A stretch of DNA of 64,000 nucleotides from an uncultured Caldilineaceae bacterium (GTDB taxonomy: Bacteria; Chloroflexota; Anaerolineae; Caldilineales; Caldilineaceae), in NCBI GenBank assembly GCA_951813625.1, contig CATOTS010000036.1:44579-108578 (forward strand), written 5' to 3'. The position numbers and the translations under genes are program-made. Positions 26,243 through 33,704 of this stretch are shown here, in pieces (the first letter of the stretch is position 1; each line of letters opens with the position of its first letter). Under the pieces are notes generated by a model. The model had not been told where the DNA came from, searched no databases, and was given only the letters and a program-made list of their open reading frames with translations.

Positions 26243-27883
26243 TTACGACTCCTCGACTGTCATACCGATCAGGTGCACGCGGTTGTCGGGTGTCGGGACG
26301 AAATTCTTCACCTTGGTTGAGTGACCAAAGATGTCGGGCGCCTCGAACAGGTAGACGACCGGGCAATAGTCATACAGGTAGGTGTGAATGTCGTGCAGAA
26401 TTGTCTCGCGCTTGGCCGGGTCGAACTCAGCGCGCTGGGCGAAGAGCATGGTTTCCAGCTCGTCATCGCAAACCTGGGCGCGGCGCTCGGAGCATTCGTA
26501 CATCTTGAGCGTGTTCTCCGGGTCCATTGTGGGATACCAGTTGCGGCCGGTGTAGAAGACGGGTGCCGACTGGTCGGAGTAGACTTTGTCGATGAATGCC
26601 GACCACTCGAAGAGCTGCATTTCCAGGTTAATGCCGACTTTGGCGTACTCGCCCACCATCCACTCGGAGACCTCTTTCTGCTTGGAGTAGCGGCCCTGGG
26701 CGGAGTCGAAGTCCATCGTGAAGCCATCGGGGTAACCGGCCTCCGCCAGGAGCTCTATCGCCTTGTCCGGATCGTAGGGATAGGCCTCGAGATCGGGATT
26801 GTAGCCGTAGCAGCTGGGCCCTACGATCTGGCCGTCGAGCGGGGCGGCAAATCCTCCCATGATGTCATTGACCAGGGAATCCTTGTCGAGGGCGTAGTTC
26901 ATGGCTTGGCGCACGAGCTTGTCGTTGATGGGGCTTTCAAGCGGGTGGCCGGGATTGCTGCCGGTCTTCATGGTGAGGTTCATCGCCTGACCGATCGCGA
27001 TCCAGGAGATCTCGAGCCCGGCGTCGGTAAGCCGTTGCGCGTCATCGGGCGGGACATTGTAAGCCATGTCGATCTCTTCGGCCTGCAGCGCCGCGACGCG
27101 GGTAGCGTCTTCCGAGAAGGGCTTGAAGATGAGCTCGTCGATCGTCGCCTGTTCGCCCCAGTAATCCGGGTTTCGTTCGAGGACGATGTGCTGTCCTTTG
27201 CGCCATTCGACAAACTTGTACGGCCCCAGCCCGACCGGGTTCTCGCCGTAGCCTTCGAGGCCTACGTCCTGGTAGTAGGCGGGCGGCGCCACTTGCAGGT
27301 ACATCATGATGAGGGGCGTAAAGGCGAAGGGGATATTGGTCTTGACGTTGATGGTGTGCTTGTCAACGACTTCGACGCCTTCGTATTTCGAGATTAGCAG
27401 CGAACGGAACGACGTCCTCGTGGTCTCGCCCGTCAGCCGGTATTCGATATTCCAGGCTGCTGCGTCGGCGTCCCAGGGTTCCCCGTTGTTGAAGGTGATG
27501 CCCTCGCGCAGTTTGAACTCCCAGGTCGTCTGGTCATCGAGAACGCGATAGTCGGTGATCAGCATCGGCTTGAGGCCCTTGCGTGAGCCGTCTGCGTTGA
27601 ACTGGGCCTCCATCCCAGTGTCCCACATGGCATAGTAGACCGAGGTTGCAGGCGCGACAGCCCTTTCAAGCACGTTCATTCCCGGCACGTCGCCGCCGAT
27701 GCCCATGGTCAGGGTGGTCTTCTTGCTGACGACGGCGGGCGCGTCAACCGGCTGGCCAGTCTGGGTTGCGCCGGGAACGCAAGCTGCGGCCAGTACGGCC
27801 AGGCCGCCTGCAGCGCCGGTCTTCAAGACCTGCCGCCGCGTTACATTCGTGTCCCAAAGTGAAGAGTGAGTTTTTTCTGCCAC
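26243..27883 (-). CDS. Family-5 ABC solute-binding lipoprotein, Tat-type signal
   Basis: Extracytoplasmic binding protein of about 546 residues for the Dpp-like importer. The N-terminus has a twin-arginine motif TRRQVLK (Arg15-Arg16) and a lipobox LAAAC (Cys35), so it is likely Tat-exported and lipidated. SBP_bac_5 features include LREGITFNNGEPWDADA and PVGLGPYKFVEW. A GTG start at 27883 is supported by AAGGAGG upstream and removes a false overlap with the next gene. It follows the aspartate dehydrogenase gene by about 70 bp in the same operon. Confidence 0.9.
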   Translation of the reverse strand: MAEKTHSSLWDTNVTRRQVLKTGAAGGLAVLAAACVPGATQTGQPVDAPAVVSKKTTLTMGIGGDVPGMNVLERAVAPATSVYYAMWDTGMEAQFNADGSRKGLKPMLITDYRVLDDQTTWEFKLREGITFNNGEPWDADAAAWNIEYRLTGETTRTSFRSLLISKYEGVEVVDKHTINVKTNIPFAFTPLIMMYLQVAPPAYYQDVGLEGYGENPVGLGPYKFVEWRKGQHIVLERNPDYWGEQATIDELIFKPFSEDATRVAALQAEEIDMAYNVPPDDAQRLTDAGLEISWIAIGQAMNLTMKTGSNPGHPLESPINDKLVRQAMNYALDKDSLVNDIMGGFAAPLDGQIVGPSCYGYNPDLEAYPYDPDKAIELLAEAGYPDGFTMDFDSAQGRYSKQKEVSEWMVGEYAKVGINLEMQLFEWSAFIDKVYSDQSAPVFYTGRNWYPTMDPENTLKMYECSERRAQVCDDELETMLFAQRAEFDPAKRETILHDIHTYLYDYCPVVYLFEAPDIFGHSTKVKNFVPTPDNRVHLIGMTVEES

Positions 27884-27950
27884 TTCGATTCCTCCTTTAC
27901 CCTTAGGTGACCACTTGTTCAACCCAACGATGAAAACAGCCGCCCTGTCA

Positions 27951-28766
27951 TCAGACAAAGCGGAGTGAAGCCCGAACGTTGTTGAGTGCGGCAATCGCGC
28001 CGAGGCAAGCCAGGTACGTCGTACTGGGGTTATCGGGATGGGGCAGGTTACGCAGCGTAAGTTGTGCTTCGCCGAAATCTCCCTTTATCAAGAGTGTGTG
28101 AATTGTGCGCGGAATGTTGGGATCAGCGACGACTCGAACACGCGTCTGCTCGAATCCAAGGCCCGCCAGGCTGGCCGATGCGGCAATGTTGGTCGACTTG
28201 GGGAAGGTGAGGCAGGCCTCGGTGGCGGATCCGTCGAAGACGGTTAAGGGCGCTTCGATGCCGTCGACGTCGATACCGTGCTTGACGAGGTAGGGCTGGC
28301 CGGAGAGCGCTGCCGGGCGTTTGGTGCTCGTCAACACGACTTCTACGAGGCCGCCCAGCGCCTGGCTGGCGCGCAACACGTCAAGGCAACCCAGCGCGCC
28401 GGAAGAAATGTAGATTGTCGTGTCCGACTGGTCTGCCAGCGCGAACAGTTCGGTCCTGAGATCGGAATCGGCCAGTGCGCCGACACTCATGGGCAGGAGG
28501 TCGATGCCGGCGGCCACAACTGCCCTGCCGTGGGCGATGAGCGCCTGGTGCCCTGCCGCTTCGAGGATAAGATTCGGTTCGAGGGCGAGAAGATCCTCAG
28601 TCTGTTGGACGACAGGAACGCCGGCCCGTTGGGCACGAGCGGTGACGTCGTTGGCTGCGATGTCGAGGATACCGCCCAGCCTGACTCCGGGAAGTTCCTC
28701 GTTCAAGATCGCCGCGGCCACCGCGCCGCCGATCGCGCCACACCCGATGATGCCCAATTTGAGCAT
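27951..28766 (-). CDS. nadX: L-aspartate dehydrogenase-like protein
   Basis: NAD(P)-dependent enzyme of 271 residues, similar to L-aspartate dehydrogenase (DUF108 family), which interconverts aspartate and iminoaspartate/oxaloacetate. The nucleotide-binding loop is GIIGCGAIGGAVA at the N-terminus. The C-terminal domain has FPKSTNIAASASLAGLG and the conserved LPHPDNPSTT region containing the likely catalytic histidine. It is the first gene of the cluster, with CAAGGAGG before the ATG. Within a degradative operon it may release ammonia from an amino acid product rather than serve NAD synthesis; this is inference. Confidence 0.82.
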   Translation of the reverse strand: MLKLGIIGCGAIGGAVAAAILNEELPGVRLGGILDIAANDVTARAQRAGVPVVQQTEDLLALEPNLILEAAGHQALIAHGRAVVAAGIDLLPMSVGALADSDLRTELFALADQSDTTIYISSGALGCLDVLRASQALGGLVEVVLTSTKRPAALSGQPYLVKHGIDVDGIEAPLTVFDGSATEACLTFPKSTNIAASASLAGLGFEQTRVRVVADPNIPRTIHTLLIKGDFGEAQLTLRNLPHPDNPSTTYLACLGAIAALNNVRASLRFV

Positions 28767-28812
28767 GCTTCTGCCCTCCTTGCTTCACCGCCGCGATTGC
28801 CTGGAAACTTTC

Positions 28813-28828
28813 ACTGTAAATTCACAGT
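28813..28828. promoter_or_regulatory. Palindromic operator candidate upstream of aspartate dehydrogenase
   Basis: ACTGTAAATTCACAGT pairs at 7 of 8 positions and lies 47-62 bp upstream of the aspartate dehydrogenase start. Size and symmetry fit a dimeric repressor site; the regulator is unknown. Confidence 0.4.
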
Positions 28829-29088
28829 CTGACCGCCAGCAGGCGGGCAGGTCGGCGTCATCCAGGCGGCTCCTGTTGGATGACAAAAACCATTTGACGG
28901 CCGCTTACGGCAGGCCAAATCGAGGTGGCCTCTTCGTCGAGTAGCCCAACAACTCCTGACTAAACTTTTTCGAACGGTGTGATGGCAAAGAATGGACCGC
29001 GACCTGCCAGACGGATCAGCCCAAACCTGTGTTTGTGCAGTTCGGCAACACTCGATCTGGAGAGGAAGTCGAATGTCCGGTTTCAGGC

Positions 29089-29116
29089 ATTATATACAGC
29101 GTTTCAATGCTGTCAA
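29089..29116 (-). promoter_or_regulatory. Consensus sigma-70 promoter for the minus-strand catabolic cluster
   Basis: Minus strand: perfect -35 TTGACA (29116-29111), a 16-bp spacer and perfect -10 TATAAT (29094-29089). It points at aspartate dehydrogenase and would give an untranslated leader of about 315 nt. Confidence 0.7.
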
Positions 29117-29410
29117 GCGTGCAAAAATCGGACCTAAGCCGCCTCCCCAAAGAAAACCGGAATTTCTGCCCAATGCCCTTGCCGGCGGCTCGCCCATGAA
29201 TCCAGCCTGCCCTTCTTCTGATAGCCCGCCGATCGAAGGCGGACCCCCATGAGAAACAAGCGGCGAACAACAAGAATTGACCAGGTGGGTGAAGTCCCGG
29301 GCAAGAGCCAGCGGCACGAGCTATAGTAGGACCATGACCTGCGCGCCTAGCACCGGCAATGACAGGAGAAGCAGCATCGCGGGTGCCGCCCAGCACCATT
29401 TTGCGCGACT

Positions 29411-29452
29411 CCGGGCAAGAGAGTTGAAACCGTGCTACGCTGTCATTATCAT
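29411..29452 (+). repeat. Diverged ~45-bp repeat, copy 1
   Basis: Shares GCAAGAG, then a variable 7-bp stretch, then the 12-bp word GCTACGCTGTCA (29434-29445) and a CATG with the copy at 29712. Function unknown. Confidence 0.5.
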
Positions 29453-29510
29453 GTCAATCCAACCGCGGGATTCCAGTCAGGATCGGCACGCAAAAACTGG
29501 ATCGACCCGA

Positions 29511-29550
29511 CCTGACCGGACTTAACCGGACCTGACCGGACCTGACCGGA
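29511..29550 (+). repeat. Tandem 10-bp repeat
   Basis: Four units of CCTGACCGGA (the second is CTTAACCGGA), flanked by decayed units on both sides. Confidence 0.8.
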
Positions 29551-29711
29551 CTTCGCTCGACTTCGGCCGCACGAGACAATCGGTAGGGATACCTTACAAC
29601 CTTGACTGACCTCACGTCACAAAAACACAGCCGCCGCCAGCCCGGCAGCACACCCTGATGAACCGCCTAAACGACCCGCTCATGACGCAAAAAGGCAGAA
29701 TAAGGCGAATT

Positions 29712-29755
29712 CCAGTGCAAGAGCGCTCCGACCATGCTACGCTGTCAACAACATG
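29712..29755 (+). repeat. Diverged ~45-bp repeat, copy 2
   Basis: Same organisation as the copy at 29411, with GCTACGCTGTCA at 29736-29747. A shorter relative (GCTACGCTG) is at 29827-29835. Confidence 0.5.
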
Positions 29756-29930
29756 CAAAACTACCCAGCCGAGCCGGCCCATTTCGCGCCAAAAGGCAGA
29801 TGCCCCAAATTCCTGCTACAGTTCCTGCTACGCTGCAAAAGTCATGCAATTCAAACCACCAAATTCTGCCCGAAATACGCCCGAATTTCCGCCGATCCCG
29901 GCACCCGACACCCCTCCCACAAGAAAAAAA

Positions 29931-29970
29931 ATTGGACGACATTGGGCTATATTGGGCTACATTGGACGAC
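29931..29970 (+). repeat. Second tandem 10-bp repeat
   Basis: Four units in the order ATTGGACGAC, ATTGGGCTAT, ATTGGGCTAC, ATTGGACGAC. The unit sequence is unrelated to the 10-bp repeat at 29511 but has the same period. Confidence 0.8.
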
Positions 29971-30359
29971 ATGAGTCGACGTATTCTGCCAAAACGAGAG
30001 GAATTCGGTCCCCAGAAATAATCGAGCCAGACGACCGCCGTCTAAGGTCTGCAACCACGCAAATCTTGCGACCAACGGCTGCACGAACCAGGACAGTTCT
30101 GCCAGGTTGGGAACGTCGAATCACCCGGTCTTACCCGGGAAACTGCTTGGAATCCGGATACCATCCAATTGAAACCAGAAGCATCCACATTCCTCCTTTA
30201 AGGGTGAGACGGCAGGAATCCCAGGATGCAACGCCTGCCAAAAGTCGTGGAACCAAATGGAATCGATATTGGGTGTGTGGACGAGGTAGGGCGGCGCCGT
30301 GTTTCTCTCCCGGGACTGTTAGCGTCTCGGTTTCCGGCGCTGACTGTGAAGTGGTCCCA

Positions 30360-31025
30360 TTATTCCGCGGCGCGCGCTCGGTGTATCGCGGTTGCAAATC
30401 TGCCCGCCTGCTCGGAAAGCGCGTGCCAGTTGCCGTTGTCGACCCAATCTTTGCGCACGAGCGCGCTGCCCACGCCGATGGCAACGGCGCCGGCGCGTAT
30501 GAAGTCGCCGCAGTTCTCCAGGTCGACGCCGCCTGTCGGCATCAGATTGAGGTGAGGCAGGGGCGCGAGCAGGTCTCTGAAGTAGGAGGGACCCAGTTTG
30601 GTGGCGGGAAACACCTTTACGACGGCCGCGCCGGCTGTCCAGGCGGTCTGAATCTCCGTGGGCGTGAAAGCGCCGGGCATGGCGGGCACATTGCGGTCGA
30701 CACAGAGGCCAAGCGTGGGAAGATCGAGGATGGGCGCGACGATGAACTGTGCGCCGCGGGCGATTGCAGCGGCGGCCATATCCGGGTTGAGCACGGAACC
30801 CATGCCCAGCGCGGCCGCGCCATCGGAGAAGGCCGGTATCTCTTGCCTCAGGAGAGCGAGCGCCTCGAGCGCGCCGGGGCTGGTCATCGTCAGCTCAAGT
30901 GCGGTCACGCCGCCGTCGAGCAACGCCTGCGCCATGGCCGCGGCGCGGGAGAGATCGGGCAGGCGGACGACCGGCACGACGCCGCCCGATTCAAGCAGTT
31001 CAATGGTACGTTGTGAAGGTTCCAC
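30360..31025 (-). CDS. eda: KDPG/KHG aldolase
   Basis: Class I aldolase of 221 residues that cleaves 2-keto-3-deoxy-6-phosphogluconate to pyruvate and glyceraldehyde-3-phosphate (Entner-Doudoroff type). The Schiff-base lysine lies in VVKVFPATKLG; other family features are VVPVVRL near the N-terminus, ALELTMTSPGAL with the catalytic glutamate, and LMPTGGVDLENCGDFI. It probably acts after KdgK, whose gene lies on the same strand but 11.5 kb downstream. A promoter-like TTGCCG/TATAAT pair lies upstream. Confidence 0.92.
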   Translation of the reverse strand: MEPSQRTIELLESGGVVPVVRLPDLSRAAAMAQALLDGGVTALELTMTSPGALEALALLRQEIPAFSDGAAALGMGSVLNPDMAAAAIARGAQFIVAPILDLPTLGLCVDRNVPAMPGAFTPTEIQTAWTAGAAVVKVFPATKLGPSYFRDLLAPLPHLNLMPTGGVDLENCGDFIRAGAVAIGVGSALVRKDWVDNGNWHALSEQAGRFATAIHRARAAE

Positions 31026-31070
31026 GCGGGTCCTCGCAGGAGCATGATCGAAAGTCGTAGCACGCGGTCA

Positions 31071-31098
31071 ATTATAGTGCAGCGCCAATCCACGGCAA
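31071..31098 (-). promoter_or_regulatory. Promoter of KDPG aldolase gene
   Basis: Minus strand TTGCCG (31098-31093), a 16-bp spacer and perfect TATAAT (31076-31071), about 45 bp upstream of the start codon. Confidence 0.55.
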
Positions 31099-31326
31099 AC
31101 GGAGCTGGCAGGGCGGGTGCAGCCCATTTTTGGGGCGGGAATCGTTTGGCGGGGACTTCATGCCCGCGCCGGCTGGATTTTTCTACCGGCTTTGGGGAGT
31201 GGCACAGGGCAGGCGAGGGGCTTGCCCCTACGGTGGCCGCGGCATTCGCTGATTTGGGGGCGGCGCTTTGGGCCGCAGGTAACACAGGGCTGCCATAGAC
31301 CCCACACTCGGCGGGGGGCGCACATA

Positions 31327-31388
31327 AGGGGGGCGTTGCGGGGGGAGTCCCCCCGCACAAGGGAGGGCCGCAGGCCCGACCGTCCAAA
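31327..31388 (-). repeat. 62-bp hairpin repeat, copy 2 (inverted)
   Basis: Exact reverse complement of 19167-19228 over 62 bp, with the same two palindromes. It lies between the divergent KDPG aldolase gene and the plus-strand catabolic locus. The surrounding sequence does not match that of copy 1. Confidence 0.9.
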
Positions 31389-31517
31389 AGGACCCAGGAA
31401 AGGGTATTGCTCCACTCTGCCAGAGAATGGAGCGTGGACCGGCCATGTTTCCGTGAATACTCGAGGTGTAGGAATTTGTACCGCCTTGTTGGACTGCATC
31501 AGGGCGATTTTTTCGAC

Positions 31518-31546
31518 TTTACAACTTTCAAATATCATTATATAGT
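31518..31546 (+). promoter_or_regulatory. Sigma-70 promoter for the plus-strand catabolic locus
   Basis: TTTACA (31518-31523), a 17-bp spacer and TATAGT (31541-31546), five of six consensus bases each, in an AT-rich island. It points at the FadR-type regulator. Confidence 0.7.
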
Positions 31547-31562
31547 TGCTGATATGGTCACA

Positions 31563-31579
31563 ATGTCATACTAGGACAT
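31563..31579. promoter_or_regulatory. Palindromic operator candidate for the GntR-type regulator
   Basis: ATGTCATACTAGGACAT has 8-bp arms with one mismatch around a central C. It begins about 16 bp after the -10 box, overlapping the expected early transcript, where a repressor would block initiation. Autoregulation by the adjacent FCD-type regulator is the simplest reading. Confidence 0.5.
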
Positions 31580-31663
31580 GGAGACCGGGTCCTGTTGAAT
31601 TGCTTCGCGTCTCGAGGTAGTTCCCATCCGATTCAGGTTGATTTTGGGACTTTGAAGGCTACT

Positions 31664-32376
31664 GTGGCTGAACCTATCATTCAGGTCAAGCGCAACAGCC
31701 TGCACGGGGAACTGGCCAGTCGACTGGAAGAGTCGATCGTTTCCGCTCACTGGGGGTCGGTCAGACGCTTCCTTCTGAACGCGATATGGCTGGGCAATTT
31801 GGCCTGTCCAGGTCGGTCGTTCGCGACGCGATGCGTATTCTGGCGGCCAAGGGTCTTGTGAACATAAAGCATGGCGTCGGCGCGGTCGTCACTCAGGATG
31901 GCAGACTTGCATTTGTGGAGTTGCTCGATCTCTTGTTGCGGCGAGGGAACTACACGCATCAGCAGCTTCTTCATGCGCGTGAATTCCTGGAAGCGAGCGC
32001 GGCGGCGGCAACCGCACTCAATGCGACTGGCGCCGAACATAAGCGAATTCAGGACAGCCTGGAGAGGTACAAAGAGGCGATCGTTTCGGGACAGCACCCC
32101 GACCAGGTCGACATTGTCCACGCCGAATTCCACACCAGCCTTGTGCAGGCGACTGGCAACCCGGTTCTCATGGATTTGATCAGTCCGATGGTGGAAATTT
32201 CTACCGAGGTGACCCGTCCCCTGATCGGCCACCAGGACCAATGGGACGACTACCTCTATCATCAAGCCATTCATGACGCCATTGCCAGAGGCGATGCCGA
32301 GGGCAGCCGCCTGGCCGTACATCGCCATATGGAACTTTCAGCCGCACACCGGATGCGGGCCGAGCTGCTGTCTTGA
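31664..32376 (+). CDS. FadR-type (GntR, FCD domain) transcriptional regulator, frameshifted
   Basis: DNA-binding regulator of about 237 residues when read through a one-base frameshift. The N-terminal part starts at GTG 31664 (VAEPIIQVKRN) and continues to SAHWG. The rest, VGQTLPSERDMAGQFGLSRSVVRDAMR and the FCD ligand-binding domain, is in another frame. Alignment to the family needs exactly one more G in the G5 run at 31752-31756. A stand-alone product from ATG 31786 would lack half of the winged helix. The gene heads the plus-strand catabolic locus and probably controls it. The break may be real, phase-variable or a sequencing error. Confidence 0.75.
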
Positions 32377-32469
32377 GGTGATTCATTGGAAGTCGAAGGC
32401 AGGCAGGAGGATCGCCATCCGTGTGAAGAGCAGGCAGAAGCGATACTGAGCGACGAAAGGAGTCTGCAC

Positions 32470-32877
32470 GTGAGTCTCATTCGCCATGTGGCATTGCGCA
32501 CCAGAGACATGGAGCGCTCAAGGTTTTTCTACGAAAAGATTCTGGGGCTGAAGTTTTTGCGTTACCTGGGCGACGGCTGCTATCTCACCGACGGAACGGT
32601 GAACCTGACTTTTATTCAATATGACGGGGAGCCGCCGCGCCCTCCGCTGGCTTACGCCGGTGAGTACATCCATCTGGGACTGTTTGTGAATGACCTGGCA
32701 GAGATTTATCAGCGTCTGAACGCTGAGGGCTTCACGATTCTGCGTGAAGACATCAAGACCGAAATGGATTTTGACTACTCGCATGTGCCGGAAGGCTCCT
32801 TCAAGGTGGCCGACCCCGACGGGAATGTCATCGACATAACCGAACGTGAAGATGAGTGGGACGGTGTGCGTCTGTAG
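32470..32877 (+). CDS. Glyoxalase/VOC superfamily protein
   Basis: A single-domain vicinal-oxygen-chelate protein of 135 residues. Family features are RHVALRTRDMERSRFFYEKILG at the N-terminus (20-residue core from His6 on) and VADPDGNVIDITER at the C-terminus, each providing likely metal ligands. Family members isomerise, open rings or epimerise small substrates. GTG at 32470 is chosen because AAAGGAG lies 8 bases upstream; the upstream in-frame ATG has no site. It precedes the maleate isomerase-like gene by 29 bp. Confidence 0.83.
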   Translation: MSLIRHVALRTRDMERSRFFYEKILGLKFLRYLGDGCYLTDGTVNLTFIQYDGEPPRPPLAYAGEYIHLGLFVNDLAEIYQRLNAEGFTILREDIKTEMDFDYSHVPEGSFKVADPDGNVIDITEREDEWDGVRL

Positions 32878-32906
32878 TCGCCAACAGATTTCTGGAGATA
32901 ATGATC

Positions 32907-33626
32907 ATGGCCCAAGCCGCGGGAATCTGCGTCGTCATGCCGGAGGACGGCAATCAGAAGGACCTCGACGACTTCACGCCAGCCGGTTTCAATCTCGACT
33001 TTCAACTTACGCCGCTTCCGCCCGGCGAGGCGACGGTCTCATTGCTATGGCGGATGGCAGAGCACAGGGAAATAGAGGATGCGGCGCTCCTTGGGGCCCA
33101 GCAGCGGCCCGCTTGCATCTCCTATGCCTGTACGGCAGCCAGCTTCGTGCGCGGCAAGGGTGGCGATGAGGATATCAACCGCAGGATTACGGCTGTCACC
33201 GGCATTCCTGCGACCTCGACATCAACGTCGCTGCTGCGCGCCCTGCGAGCCATGAACGTCGAGCGGCTGGCTGTGGCAACGCCCTATCTGGACGAGCTGA
33301 ATGAGCGACTGGAACTTTTTTTGGAAGCGCACGGTTTTCGAGTCGTCTCCATGCTGGGCCTGAATGCGAAGGTAATTCAGGATGTGACGCCCAACGAAAT
33401 CATCCAGCTTGCGCGTAACTGCGATTCATTGGATGCAGAGGCAATCTTCATCAGTTGTACAACCATGAAGACGGCGCCCTACATCGCTGAGTTGGAGGAG
33501 ACGTTGCAAAAGCCTGTCCTCTCGGCGAACCAGGTTTCGATCTGGGATGCGGTGCAATTGACGGGAAAGCAGTCGACGATGCCAGCTCGCGGCCGTTTGT
33601 TTGAACTTGAGGCCAGCCCGGAATAG
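32907..33626 (+). CDS. Maleate isomerase / Asp-Glu racemase-superfamily enzyme
   Basis: Protein of 239 residues in the Asp/Glu/hydantoin racemase superfamily, closest in pattern to maleate isomerase and arylmalonate decarboxylase. Two cysteines suited to the pseudo-symmetric active site are visible: Cys75 (SYACTAASF) and Cys184 (ISCTTMKT). ATG at 32907 is preferred, with GGAG nine bases upstream. Maleate isomerase is the last enzyme of nicotinate breakdown (NicE), which is notable given the NicX-like genes across the divergent region, but no other nic genes are evident. Confidence 0.78.
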   Translation: MAQAAGICVVMPEDGNQKDLDDFTPAGFNLDFQLTPLPPGEATVSLLWRMAEHREIEDAALLGAQQRPACISYACTAASFVRGKGGDEDINRRITAVTGIPATSTSTSLLRALRAMNVERLAVATPYLDELNERLELFLEAHGFRVVSMLGLNAKVIQDVTPNEIIQLARNCDSLDAEAIFISCTTMKTAPYIAELEETLQKPVLSANQVSIWDAVQLTGKQSTMPARGRLFELEASPE

Positions 33627-33704
33627 TCGGCAAACGAAGCCCGATTGAAACCGGGGCGCAGTCGCCGCCAATTCATATTTTTCTTCACACCAGGAAGGAC
33701 CGTC

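Larger units (their letters stand above)
28767..30359. other. Long repeat-bearing intergenic region
   Basis: About 1.6 kb between aspartate dehydrogenase and KDPG aldolase. It holds a consensus minus-strand promoter (29089-29116) with a leader of about 315 nt, a palindrome, and an 8-bp hairpin (28857-28864 with 28877-28884). It also holds two separate 10-bp tandem repeats and a diverged 45-bp repeat pair. The 29.6-30.0 kb part is rich in A and C. I recognise no protein or RNA gene; short frames exist on both strands but none resembles a family. Confidence 0.6.

Noticed and set aside
29280..29340. A GAAGTCCCGGGC string reminiscent of RNase P RNA
   Set aside because: The match to the conserved GAGGAAAGTCCGGGC is poor and the other conserved regions and helices are not found nearby.
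29511..29970. Short tandem repeats considered as a CRISPR array
   Set aside because: Units are 10 bp without spacers, and no cas genes are near.
29658..31016. A 452-codon plus-strand frame running from the repeat region across KDPG aldolase
   Set aside because: Half is antisense to eda and the other half is low-complexity A/C-rich repeat DNA; no domain is recognisable.
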